A stretch of 64,000 nt of DNA from Flavobacteriales bacterium. Its GTDB lineage: Bacteria > Bacteroidota > Bacteroidia > UBA10329. The translations under genes and the position numbers were made by a program. Within the stretch, counting starts at the first letter, position 1; each line of letters starts with the position of its first letter. Under the pieces are notes generated by a model. It saw nothing but the letters and a program-made list of their open reading frames with translations. It did no database searches and was not told the origin of the DNA. This document shows positions 1 through 9,907 of this stretch, piece by piece. The DNA lies in assembly GCA_021741155.1 (NCBI GenBank), contig JAIOYP010000014.1, positions 1-64,000 of the forward strand. The letters are read 5' to 3'.

Positions 1-2
1 CT

Positions 3-554
3 GATGTTAATATTGGCATCCTCACGCTGCCAGTTGCTGGATTTACTGCCGCTTTCGAACCATCGTGTGATGGAATTTATGCTGCATTCGGCAATAATTC
101 TGAAAACAGCGAAGTCTACTATTGGTCGTTTGGTGATGGAGGGATGTCAGGTGAGTTCGAACCGACACACACGTTTGCTCCAGGGCAAGGAAGTGTTATC
201 ACGCTCATTACCTATAATAATGACAGCTTGTGTGTTGATACGATGGTGGTCGATTATTCAGGTCAATGGTTCGGAAACGACACGATCGATATAAAATATG
301 CAACCGCATTCACTCCCAATTTTGATGGAATCAACGACTGCTTCAAACCCGGATTTGACGGACGTTTCAGCGAGTGTTACGACCTACAGGTGTTTAATCG
401 TTGGGGCGCGCTCATTTTTGAATCAACTGGCGGACAAGGCCACTGTTGGGATGGCCATACCAAAGGCGGCAAGCGTTGCGATGAAGGAACTTATTATTAC
501 ATGGTATCTTTGAACGGATATGAAAAACACGGGTACGTAACCCTGATTTACTAA
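3..554 (+). CDS. C-terminal part of a PKD-containing T9SS type B (gliding motility-associated C-terminal domain) protein; 5' end outside window
   Basis: Frame open from base 3 (DVNIGILTLPVAGFTAAFEPSCDGIYAAF...YYWSFGDGG) into the 144..554 ORF; ends with FTPNFDGINDCFKPGFDGRF...VFNRWGALIFES...WDGHTKGG...GTYYYMVSLNG, a type B CTD. Confidence 0.9.
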   Translation, partial: DVNIGILTLPVAGFTAAFEPSCDGIYAAFGNNSENSEVYYWSFGDGGMSGEFEPTHTFAPGQGSVITLITYNNDSLCVDTMVVDYSGQWFGNDTIDIKYATAFTPNFDGINDCFKPGFDGRFSECYDLQVFNRWGALIFESTGGQGHCWDGHTKGGKRCDEGTYYYMVSLNGYEKHGYVTLIY

Positions 555-564
555 AACTAAAGAC

Positions 565-3500
565 ATGCATAGAAGGAGTCTCAGGAATTTACTGTTCGTT
601 ATTCTCTTTTCGTGTGTTACAAGTTTGTCGCTAAAGGCTGAGAATGAGCCGAAATTCATTGAGAACAAGGGGCAATTGCCTGCTCATGTGTCGCACAAGT
701 TGCGCGTTGCAAATTCGGACATCTACTTTGAGAAGGATAAATTAACCTTCAACATTTACGCACCTCATTTACTGGATCAACACGACCACGGAAATGAGCA
801 CGAATCGGAGTTATTGGGTCATGCCTATTACATGCGATTTGTAGGGGCAAGCAATCAGGTCTCGGTTGAATCTGCAGGAAATCAATATCCTGATTACACC
901 AATTACATCACACCTGATTATTCGGCTAGCCACGTTCGGTCCTATGACCGATTGCGCTACGTGGGCATCTATCCCGGAATTGATATTGCGTATTTCGGCA
1001 AGGAAGGCAACTTGAAATATGACGTGATTGTTTCTGCTGGGGCCGATGCAAATGTTCTCAAAATGCAATACGATGGCGCGGATGCTGTCTATCTCAAGAA
1101 CGGAAAGTTGATTGTGGTTAACGCTTTCAACTCGGTGGAGGAAAGCATTCCGTTGGCGTATCAGACCATCAACGGAACTCAGAAAAACGTTGCGTGCCGC
1201 TATGTTTTGAATGGAACAACCGTTTCGTTTGAGTTCCCGAACGGGTACGATTCCAGTAAGGAATTGGTAATTGACCCAACCTTAGTGTTTTCGAGTTACA
1301 CCGGTTCAACGGCCAATAACTTCGGTTTTACCGCCACCTACGACCAAAGCGGTGCGCTGTATGGTGGTGGAATCGTCTTCGGATTGGGGTATCCTACGGT
1401 TACAGGTTCGTATTCAACAACTTTTAACGGAGGGTCGATTGATATTGCCATTTCCAAGTTCTCAGCCAACGGAATCAGCCTCATCTATTCCACTTATTTG
1501 GGTGGAAATAATGCGGATGCGCCACATAGTATGATTGTTAATAGTCAAGGACAATTGGTGATTTTAGGAAGTACAAGTTCTACCAATTTCCCAACTAGCG
1601 TTGGTGCTTACGATAACACATTCAATGGGGGTACAGCTGTGAATTACACCAGCAACGGTGTCAATTTTCAGAACGGTTCAGACATCGTTGTGTCCATTTT
1701 GAGCGCAAACGGGGCCACACTTGTTGGGTCTACTTTCCTTGGTGGTTCTCTCAATGACGGATTGAATGACAACACCACGTTAAGCCATAATTATGGCGAT
1801 ATTTTTAGAGGAGAAGTGGTGGTGGATGCAGCCGATAATATCTACATCACATCAAGCACGACTTCCTCCAATTTTCCGACAACTTCTGGAACCATCGATC
1901 AGACTTTGGGAGGCACGCAGGATGCCATTTGTGCCCAGTTCAACAGTAACGTTTCCAACTTGCTTTGGAGTACGTATTTGGGAGGAAGCGGAGCGGATGC
2001 TGGCTATTCTCTCAAATTAAATTCTAGCGGAGATATTTATTTTGTGGGAGGAACTGTTGGGCAGAGTTTTCCAATCGTTGGAAACACGCTTCACACCACC
2101 TATCAAGGTGGAACGGTTGACGGCTACGTGGCGCATATTTCAAATGATGGTAGTACGCTCTTGAGTAGTTCGTACATCGGAACTTCATCCTACGATCAGG
2201 TCTATTTTGTGGAGGTTGATACGCACGATGATGTGTATCTCTACGGTCAGTCTGAAGGGAATTATCCAGTTACGGGCGGTGTTTATTCCAATACAAATGG
2301 GAAGCAGTTCATTCAAAAATTGTCGCCCAATCTTTCCACATCCATCTTCTCAACCGTTTTTGGTAGTGGAAGTGCTGCCATAAACATTTCGCCAACCGCT
2401 TTTTTGGTGGATAATTGTCAGCGGATTTTTATTTCTGGTTGGGGTGGTGGAACAAACAACTTTTGGAATGCTACCACAGGCAACACGAACGGAATGGCAA
2501 CCACATCAAACGGTCAGCAGTTGACTACAGACGGAAGTGACTTCTATTTTATGGTGCTTGAGGCCAATGCCGCTTCGCTGCTTTATGGTTCCTATTTTGG
2601 AGGAAATGGCGTGCAAGAACACGTTGATGGTGGTACCAGTCGTTTCAATAAAGATGGTATCATTCATCAGGCAGTTTGTGCTGGATGTGGCGGTAGTAAT
2701 GCCTTTCCTACCACGCCCGGAGTTGTATCAAACATCAACGGAAACAGCTGTAATCTGGGCGTCATTAAGCTTGATTTAGGTGTATCTACGGTTGATGTTG
2801 AGATTGATGGTTCTGCGCTGCCGACTCAATGCTTACAGGTTCCTGCAACCATTTCTTTTCAAGCAAACGTTCTTATTGCAGATGAATTTGAGTGGTTTTT
2901 TGGAGATGGAACCACATCAACCGATGCCAATCCAATCCATACGTATACCAACCCTGGTACGTACGAGATTACGCTTGTTGGTCGAAATCCGTTCTGCGAT
3001 TTGTACGATACTTCGTCCGTTACGCTGGTTACAATTCTGCCTGCTGATACGGCCAATGCTGGTTTGGACGTTCAAATATGTCTAGGCGATTCGGTTCAGT
3101 TGCAAGCAAGCGGAGGAGATGCTTATAGTTGGTTGCCAATTATTGGTCTATCAAATCCATCTATTTCAAACCCAATGGCAAGTCCTGCGGTGACAACGCA
3201 ATACGTTCTAAACGTTACAACCTTGGATGGCTGCGCCAGCACAGATGCAGTGACAGTCACGGTTTTGAGTACGAACTTTCAGGTTTCTGCTGACGAAACG
3301 ATTTGTATTGGAAACACTGCTCAAATTTCCGCTTCGGGAGCAACCACTTATCTGTGGAGTCCGAATGTTGATATGAGCAATCCGAACATTTCTAACCCAC
3401 AGGTTTTTCCGTCATCAACACGGACATATTATGTAGAAGGAACCGACAGTAATGGTTGCGATGTCTCGGATTCCGTTACCATTACGGTTCAGGCACTTCC

Positions 3501-5883
3501 AACTGCATTTGCAGGTTACGATCAAGGCGTTTGTGGTGGGGGAACTGCTCAACTCAACGCGACTGGCGGAGTGAATTATTCGTGGTTACCGACCTCTGGA
3601 TTGAGTAATCCTAACGTATTCAATCCTGTTATTACGTTCTCAACAGATACGGTAACGTATGTTGTCACCGTTACGGACAACATTGGTTGTCAGGATTCGG
3701 ATACCGTAACCGTTTGGCAAGAACCATTGCCCGATGTACAGGCAGGCCCCGATACGACTATTTGCGCTGGAGAAACAGTTCAACTTACTTCATCGGGAGG
3801 ACAAACCTATTCCTGGTTGCCAACTGCAGGATTGAACAATCCAAACATTCCGAATCCAACAGCAACGCCACTCAATACTACTGCATACACGGTAACAGTT
3901 GGTCAACCAACAGGAAACTTGGTTTACAATGGCAACTTCTCTCAAGGAAATGTTGGTTTCAATAGCGATTACAACTACGCTACGCAACTCAATCCAGCGG
4001 GACTTTACAGCGTTGTGACTAATGCAAACGCGGTTCATAATGCCTTCCAAGGAACTGGTCACACGGGCAATGCTCCAACGGACAGTTTCATGGTTGTGAA
4101 TGGAGCAGGAGTGCCAAACTTGAATGTGTGGTGCCAGACCATTTCGGTCAGTCCGAATACGGATTACTTTTTTGGAGCGTGGGTAAGCACCGTTGTTGCA
4201 GGCAATCCAGCCATCCTTCAGTTCTCGATTAATGGACAGGTTCTCGGTTCACCGTTCTCAGCTCCGTTCAATATCAACAACTGGGTTCAGTTTTATCAAA
4301 CGTGGAACTCAGGTTCGGCCACATCAGCCACTATTTGTGTGGTTAATCAGAATACCACCACTGGCGGCAACGACTTCGCGTTGGATGATATCACCTTCAG
4401 CACGTTCTGCACCAATACGGCAGATGTAACGGTAACGGTGAATCCAATTCCACAAGCAAATGCAGGTCCAGACCAATCCATCTGCATTGGAGAAACCACG
4501 CAGATGGCGGGTTCTGGCGGAACAACTTATCAATGGGTTCCACCGATTGCGCTTGCAGATCCGACCAATCCAACTACCGATGCAAATCCAATCATCACCA
4601 GAACATACACGCTCATCGTTCAGGATAATATCGGTTGCGAGGCAACGGATCAAATGACGCTGACCGTGAACCCGTTGCCACAGGCCAACGCGGGTCCAGA
4701 CCACTTAGTTTGTGCCGGAGTAAGTGTGGTGCTAGAAGGTTCTGGTGGAATGAGCTACGTTTGGAGCCCATCAACCTACCTTGATAATGCCAACGCGCAA
4801 CTACCCATCGCTACTGCGGAAACGACCACGACATACACCGTTACAGTAACGGACTACCATCAGTGCTCAAACACAGATCAGGTTACCGTTACGGTAAATC
4901 CGCTTCCGATTGTTGATGCAGGTTTGGATAGTATGATTTGCCCTAACGCAAGCCTTATTCTTCACGCAACGGGAGCAAATACGTATTTATGGAGTCCGTT
5001 GGTGGGATTGAGCGATCCACAGAGCGCCAATCCAGCGGCATCGCCACTTCAGGAAACGACATACATCGTAACAGGTACGGATGCGAACGGCTGCACGAAT
5101 TCAGATTCCGTGAACATCTCCATCTTCGGAGTGGCGGCAAATTCTGGCGATTACATCCTTTGTCTGAACGATAGCGTTCAAGCATTGGTGGTTGGAGGAG
5201 CAACTTACAGTTGGTCACCAACGGATGGCGTGAGTAATCCGAATTCGGCCACGCCATATCTGAGCCCAGAAACAACTACGAATTACCTGATTTCGGTAAC
5301 GAGCGTGTTTGGATGTTTGGCAGAAACGGAAGTGAACGTGCAGGTTCTCACCTTGCCAATTGCTGGGTTTGCGGCTACGTTTGATGCCAGTTGCGATGGC
5401 ATCTTTGCCAGTTTTAATAACCTTTCAACGAATGCGCAAACCTATTCTTGGAGTTTTGGAGACGGCACAACTTCAACCGAAAATGAACCGACCCATACGT
5501 ATGAGGTTGGTCCCGGAAACGTCATCACCCTTGTGGCTTACAATAATGATAGCCTTTGTGTGGATTCGCTCACCATCGACTATTCAAATCAGTGGTTTGG
5601 GAATGATAGTATTGAGATTGAATACGCCAATATTTTCACGCCAAACTACGATGGCATCAACGACTGTTTCAAACCAGAATTTGACGGACGATTTAGCGAT
5701 TGCTATGAGTTGAAAGTGTTTAATCGTTGGGGCGCACTATTGTTTGAATCTGTTGCAGGACAGAACCATTGTTGGGATGGTCGCACAAAAGGTGGTCTTC
5801 TCGTGCCCGAAGGCACCTACTATTACATATCTATTGTGCGTGGCATGGATCATGCAGGATATGTGACAGTCGTTTATAAATGA
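565..5883 (+). CDS. Giant surface protein: N-terminal DUF7948-like region (FIENKGQLP), SBBP/beta-propeller-like repeats, PKD, ~8 Ig-like 'AGxDxxIC...YxWxPxxGLSNP' repeats, T9SS type B CTD
   Basis: 1772 aa, signal peptide, repeated VSTYLGGSG.DAG-type blades, PKD motif WFFGDGTTSTDANPIHTYTNPGTYEITLV, C-terminal FTPNYDGINDCFKP... Confidence 0.9.
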   Translation: MHRRSLRNLLFVILFSCVTSLSLKAENEPKFIENKGQLPAHVSHKLRVANSDIYFEKDKLTFNIYAPHLLDQHDHGNEHESELLGHAYYMRFVGASNQVSVESAGNQYPDYTNYITPDYSASHVRSYDRLRYVGIYPGIDIAYFGKEGNLKYDVIVSAGADANVLKMQYDGADAVYLKNGKLIVVNAFNSVEESIPLAYQTINGTQKNVACRYVLNGTTVSFEFPNGYDSSKELVIDPTLVFSSYTGSTANNFGFTATYDQSGALYGGGIVFGLGYPTVTGSYSTTFNGGSIDIAISKFSANGISLIYSTYLGGNNADAPHSMIVNSQGQLVILGSTSSTNFPTSVGAYDNTFNGGTAVNYTSNGVNFQNGSDIVVSILSANGATLVGSTFLGGSLNDGLNDNTTLSHNYGDIFRGEVVVDAADNIYITSSTTSSNFPTTSGTIDQTLGGTQDAICAQFNSNVSNLLWSTYLGGSGADAGYSLKLNSSGDIYFVGGTVGQSFPIVGNTLHTTYQGGTVDGYVAHISNDGSTLLSSSYIGTSSYDQVYFVEVDTHDDVYLYGQSEGNYPVTGGVYSNTNGKQFIQKLSPNLSTSIFSTVFGSGSAAINISPTAFLVDNCQRIFISGWGGGTNNFWNATTGNTNGMATTSNGQQLTTDGSDFYFMVLEANAASLLYGSYFGGNGVQEHVDGGTSRFNKDGIIHQAVCAGCGGSNAFPTTPGVVSNINGNSCNLGVIKLDLGVSTVDVEIDGSALPTQCLQVPATISFQANVLIADEFEWFFGDGTTSTDANPIHTYTNPGTYEITLVGRNPFCDLYDTSSVTLVTILPADTANAGLDVQICLGDSVQLQASGGDAYSWLPIIGLSNPSISNPMASPAVTTQYVLNVTTLDGCASTDAVTVTVLSTNFQVSADETICIGNTAQISASGATTYLWSPNVDMSNPNISNPQVFPSSTRTYYVEGTDSNGCDVSDSVTITVQALPTAFAGYDQGVCGGGTAQLNATGGVNYSWLPTSGLSNPNVFNPVITFSTDTVTYVVTVTDNIGCQDSDTVTVWQEPLPDVQAGPDTTICAGETVQLTSSGGQTYSWLPTAGLNNPNIPNPTATPLNTTAYTVTVGQPTGNLVYNGNFSQGNVGFNSDYNYATQLNPAGLYSVVTNANAVHNAFQGTGHTGNAPTDSFMVVNGAGVPNLNVWCQTISVSPNTDYFFGAWVSTVVAGNPAILQFSINGQVLGSPFSAPFNINNWVQFYQTWNSGSATSATICVVNQNTTTGGNDFALDDITFSTFCTNTADVTVTVNPIPQANAGPDQSICIGETTQMAGSGGTTYQWVPPIALADPTNPTTDANPIITRTYTLIVQDNIGCEATDQMTLTVNPLPQANAGPDHLVCAGVSVVLEGSGGMSYVWSPSTYLDNANAQLPIATAETTTTYTVTVTDYHQCSNTDQVTVTVNPLPIVDAGLDSMICPNASLILHATGANTYLWSPLVGLSDPQSANPAASPLQETTYIVTGTDANGCTNSDSVNISIFGVAANSGDYILCLNDSVQALVVGGATYSWSPTDGVSNPNSATPYLSPETTTNYLISVTSVFGCLAETEVNVQVLTLPIAGFAATFDASCDGIFASFNNLSTNAQTYSWSFGDGTTSTENEPTHTYEVGPGNVITLVAYNNDSLCVDSLTIDYSNQWFGNDSIEIEYANIFTPNYDGINDCFKPEFDGRFSDCYELKVFNRWGALLFESVAGQNHCWDGRTKGGLLVPEGTYYYISIVRGMDHAGYVTVVYK

Positions 5884-6602
5884 GATATTTTCCCGCCTTA
5901 CTTTTTCTCCTTTTTCCTTTTTTCCTTTCTGCGCAAAGCGCGGATACGGCCAAATTTGTATTGGGCAAGATTGAATATGCGCAGCATTCAGAGTTTGTGA
6001 AAATATCCGAAGTGTACGCCAACAAGAGCGGCATGTATCTCCGAAAAGAGGCATTGGATGCCTTTATTCTGATGCAAAAGAAGGCCAAGGCGGATGGCGT
6101 GAGCCTCACGATTATCTCCGCTTGCCGCAATTTCAATCACCAAAAAAGCATTTGGGAAGCCAAGTGGAACGGAAGCCGTAAAGTAGGAGGGAAGGATTTG
6201 AGTCAGGCCATTCCCAATGCGGCAGAACGCGCTAAAGAAATTCTGAAATACAGTTCTATGCCCGGCACTTCGCGCCATCATTGGGGAACAGACATCGACA
6301 TCAACTCGCTTAGTCCAACGTATTTTGATTCAGGAAAAGGCAAGAAAGAATACGAATGGCTGCGCGATAACGCCTCCGTATTTGGCTTCTGCCAAGTGTA
6401 TTCTGAGAAGGGAGCAGACCGCAAATACGGCTACGAGGAAGAAAAATGGCATTGGAGCTACACACCAATCGCTTCACAATTCACGCAGTATTTCAAACGG
6501 AATATGAGTGCAAAGGACATCAGCGGATTTGCTGGTTCGGATGCGCTTCCGTTTACCGAGGTGCTGAAGTATGTGGATGGGATTGCTTCAGATTGCCGTT
6601 GA
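5880..6602 (+). CDS. M15 family D-Ala-D-Ala carboxypeptidase (VanY-like)
   Basis: Signal peptide; SACRNFNHQKSIW...SSMPGTSRHHWGTDIDIN...EEKWHWSY metal-ligand pattern; ATGA overlap with previous stop. Confidence 0.85.
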   Translation: MRYFPALLFLLFPFFLSAQSADTAKFVLGKIEYAQHSEFVKISEVYANKSGMYLRKEALDAFILMQKKAKADGVSLTIISACRNFNHQKSIWEAKWNGSRKVGGKDLSQAIPNAAERAKEILKYSSMPGTSRHHWGTDIDINSLSPTYFDSGKGKKEYEWLRDNASVFGFCQVYSEKGADRKYGYEEEKWHWSYTPIASQFTQYFKRNMSAKDISGFAGSDALPFTEVLKYVDGIASDCR

Positions 6603-6693
6603 GGTTTTTCGTTAACAACTGCCTTAATAATTCATGTATTCCAATTGTGCCCCCCGAACACAAAAGGTAAATTCGCAGTTCAAAATTTAGTTG

Positions 6694-8223
6694 ATGCAAG
6701 AGACTATTCTAATCCTCGATTTCGGTTCGCAATACACACAACTTATTGCCCGCAGGGTGCGCGAACTGAATGTTTACTGCGAGATACATCCGTACAATAA
6801 GATTCCAGCGTATGGAAACGAAATAAAAGGAGTCATCCTTTCGGGAAGTCCTTTTTCTGTTCGTCAAGAAGGTTCTCCTGCACCAGACCTTTCGGCAATT
6901 AGAGGAAAACTGCCGTTGCTAGGCGTGTGCTACGGAGCACAATACTTGGCACAATCAAATGGCGGAAGCGTAGAAGCATCCGATTCGAGAGAATACGGAC
7001 GTTCTAACCTTTCTTTTTCAGACGGTAAGAACGAACTGATGAAAGGCGTTCCAGAAACCTCACAGGTTTGGATGTCGCACGGAGATACCATCAAGAAACT
7101 CCCAAATGGAGCCAAACTTATTGGTAGCACAAAGGATGTGGAAGTAGCCGCTTTCGCTTTTGAGGGCGAGAAGACCTACGGCATTCAGTTCCATCCAGAA
7201 GTAACCCATTCCATTGATGGACTGACCTTGCTACGCAATTTCGTGGTAGGCATCTGCGGTTGCGATCAATCGCATACACCCGATTCATTCATCGATAGCA
7301 CCGTATCACAGTTAAAAGCCCAATTGGGTGATGATAAAGTGGTACTCGGACTTTCGGGCGGAGTGGACAGCAGCGTGGCTGGAATGCTACTAGACAAAGC
7401 CATCGGCAAAAATCTCTATTGCATTTTTGTAGATAACGGATTGCTGCGCAAGAATGAGTTTGAGACGGTACTTCAAACCTATCAAGGGCTTGGACTGAAT
7501 GTAAAAGGAGTAGATGCTAAGGCTGAATTCCTTGGAGAATTGGCTGGAGTTTCCGACCCAGAAACCAAGCGAAAAATTATCGGTCGCGTCTTCATCGAAG
7601 TATTCGATCAAGAAGCAAAGCTCATCGAAAACGTGAAGTGGTTGGCGCAGGGAACAATTTACCCAGATGTAATCGAGTCAATTTCTGTAAATGGACCATC
7701 CGCCACCATCAAATCGCATCATAACGTAGGTGGTTTGCCCGATTTCATGAAGCTAAAAGTGGTCGAGCCGCTGAATACGCTTTTCAAAGACGAAGTAAGA
7801 GAAGTGGGTAAACATCTAGGCTTGCCAGAACGCTTGTTGGGACGGCATCCATTCCCAGGCCCAGGACTTGCTATTCGTATATTGGGAGATATTACTCCTG
7901 AGAAGATTAGAATTTTGCAAGAAGTCGATCATATTTTCATCTCATCATTATTGGAAGCTGACCTTTATGATGATGTGTGGCAAGCTGGCGCGATTTTCCT
8001 TCCAGTTAATTCGGTAGGAGTGATGGGCGATGAACGCACGTATGAAAATGCGGTCTGTCTGCGAGCAGTATCTTCGCGCGATGGCATGACGGCTGATTGG
8101 TGCCATTTGCCGTATGAGTTTCTCGCGAAGGTGAGTAATGAGATAATTAATAAGGTGAGAGGCATCAACCGAGTTGTTTATGATATATCTTCAAAACCGC
8201 CTGCAACCATAGAATGGGAATAA
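6694..8223 (+). CDS. guaA: GMP synthase (glutamine-hydrolysing)
   Basis: [49 protein letters not shown]-terminal [12 protein letters not shown] track begins at TTG 6691, ATG at 6694 preferred. Confidence 0.97.
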   Translation: MQETILILDFGSQYTQLIARRVRELNVYCEIHPYNKIPAYGNEIKGVILSGSPFSVRQEGSPAPDLSAIRGKLPLLGVCYGAQYLAQSNGGSVEASDSREYGRSNLSFSDGKNELMKGVPETSQVWMSHGDTIKKLPNGAKLIGSTKDVEVAAFAFEGEKTYGIQFHPEVTHSIDGLTLLRNFVVGICGCDQSHTPDSFIDSTVSQLKAQLGDDKVVLGLSGGVDSSVAGMLLDKAIGKNLYCIFVDNGLLRKNEFETVLQTYQGLGLNVKGVDAKAEFLGELAGVSDPETKRKIIGRVFIEVFDQEAKLIENVKWLAQGTIYPDVIESISVNGPSATIKSHHNVGGLPDFMKLKVVEPLNTLFKDEVREVGKHLGLPERLLGRHPFPGPGLAIRILGDITPEKIRILQEVDHIFISSLLEADLYDDVWQAGAIFLPVNSVGVMGDERTYENAVCLRAVSSRDGMTADWCHLPYEFLAKVSNEIINKVRGINRVVYDISSKPPATIEWE

Positions 8224-8242
8224 TACTTGCTTAGTGTTCTAG

Positions 8243-9907
8243 ATGCGATTAATCTTTTTCATATTTCTTGCGTTTACGCTTCACCTTCAAAATGGTGTAG
8301 CACAGGATTTTACTGTCGAAAAAAGTGACAGTACGGCTAAAATTGAAGGTGAATTCTATGTAATTCATATTGCCCAACCTCGCCAAACACTTTTCTCCAT
8401 TGCCAAAGCCTACGAGGTAAAGCTGAGTCGCATTGCGTTCGACAATCCGGGTGTTTTGGATGGCGTAAAGCTCGGGCAACCGCTACGGATTCTTAAAAGT
8501 GCTTTGGGAGAAACTAAAGAGCAAGAAACCACAGATGAGGCGATTCAGTTGGATGGTGACTACGTGCTCTACACCGTTCCGAAGCAGAAGACACTCTATG
8601 CCATTTCGAAGGAGTACAATACGACCATCGGTGAAATTATGGATGCAAATCCGGAATTGGCTGATGGACTAAAAGTGGGTTCCACCATTCGCATTCCAAC
8701 GCCAAAAATCTTTGGAGATAAGCAACTAGTAGAAGGGGAAAAGGAGACCAAGATGGAAATGGTTGGCCTACCAGATATCATTAGAAAAACAACTCAGAAT
8801 GAGGCTGGAGTTTCTAAATCAGGAACCTACAATGTTTCGTTATTACTCCCACTTCACCTCAGTATAAATGACTCGCTTGCTTTAAAATCGGCATCAGGTC
8901 AGCCAGAACAAGTTTATGAGAAGTCAGAAATCGCACTTCAGTTTTACGAAGGGTTTCTGCTTGCGTTAGACACGTTAAAAAAACTTGGGTATAACGTAAA
9001 TCTGAAAGTAATCGATACCGAAAACAAGTCTTGGAAGGTCAGCGGATTGGTAGAGAAAGGTGCATTGCAAAATGCAAATCTGATAGTCGGACCATTCTAT
9101 TCCAAAGTGTTTACCGAGGTTGCTAAATATGCGCTTGAGAATAGCATTCCAATCGTTTCGCCAACGATTAAGGGCAACGAGATTCTTACCAATAATCCAC
9201 TGGCTTTTAGAATTATTCCCACGGAAGACGCCATGATGATGGAAATGGGAAGGTATTTATCACGCTCAGATTCAACGAATAATCTTGTCTTGCACTATGG
9301 GGCAGGCGAGGAGCAGAGCCTTTTGTGGCGCTTCCGACAAGGCCTCGAAACTGCTGGAAAGACTCCAGCCAAGTTTCCATCTTACGACATGGCTAAATCA
9401 GGAACGGACTCGCTTCGACTGAAACTCTCTCGGACAAAGAGAAACAACTTGGTCATTCTTAGCAACAATCAGGTGAAGTTGGCAGGGTTGATTCGCAAAA
9501 TTTCAAATTGGGCAGAAGACACCAAGATTGTGGTTTACGCTCCAAATAGTTGGACAGGATTTAAAAATCTAGAGATTGACCATTTCGATGATTTGAGAAT
9601 TCATATGGCTGTGCCATTCTTTGTTGATTATGAAAGAGTGGAAACGCAGGAATTTGTACTCAAATTCCGAAACAAGTTCAATGCAGAACCAAGTTCGTTT
9701 GCCTTTAGAGGATATGACGTGGCAATGCATTTCATTCGAAACCTGAACGGCATAAAGTCCGAAGGCGCAGTTTATATGGAATCTGTAGAAGAAACAGGAC
9801 TCCAGTCGGCATTTGGATGGAAGAAATTACCTGATGGTGGTTTTGAAAACATGCGGGCCAGAATGGTCGATTACTCAGGATTAAAACTCAAATTGGCAAA
9901 AGATTGA
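8243..9907 (+). CDS. LysM-repeat protein fused to type 1 periplasmic-binding-protein (ABC substrate-binding/PBP1-like) domain
   Basis: Signal peptide; two LysM-like modules (QPRQTLFSIAKAYEVKLSRIAFDNP; KQKTLYAISKEYNTTIGEIMDANP), then YNVSLLLPLHL...YEGFLLALDTLKKLG...IVGPFYS PBP1-like fold. Confidence 0.8.
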   Translation: MRLIFFIFLAFTLHLQNGVAQDFTVEKSDSTAKIEGEFYVIHIAQPRQTLFSIAKAYEVKLSRIAFDNPGVLDGVKLGQPLRILKSALGETKEQETTDEAIQLDGDYVLYTVPKQKTLYAISKEYNTTIGEIMDANPELADGLKVGSTIRIPTPKIFGDKQLVEGEKETKMEMVGLPDIIRKTTQNEAGVSKSGTYNVSLLLPLHLSINDSLALKSASGQPEQVYEKSEIALQFYEGFLLALDTLKKLGYNVNLKVIDTENKSWKVSGLVEKGALQNANLIVGPFYSKVFTEVAKYALENSIPIVSPTIKGNEILTNNPLAFRIIPTEDAMMMEMGRYLSRSDSTNNLVLHYGAGEEQSLLWRFRQGLETAGKTPAKFPSYDMAKSGTDSLRLKLSRTKRNNLVILSNNQVKLAGLIRKISNWAEDTKIVVYAPNSWTGFKNLEIDHFDDLRIHMAVPFFVDYERVETQEFVLKFRNKFNAEPSSFAFRGYDVAMHFIRNLNGIKSEGAVYMESVEETGLQSAFGWKKLPDGGFENMRARMVDYSGLKLKLAKD

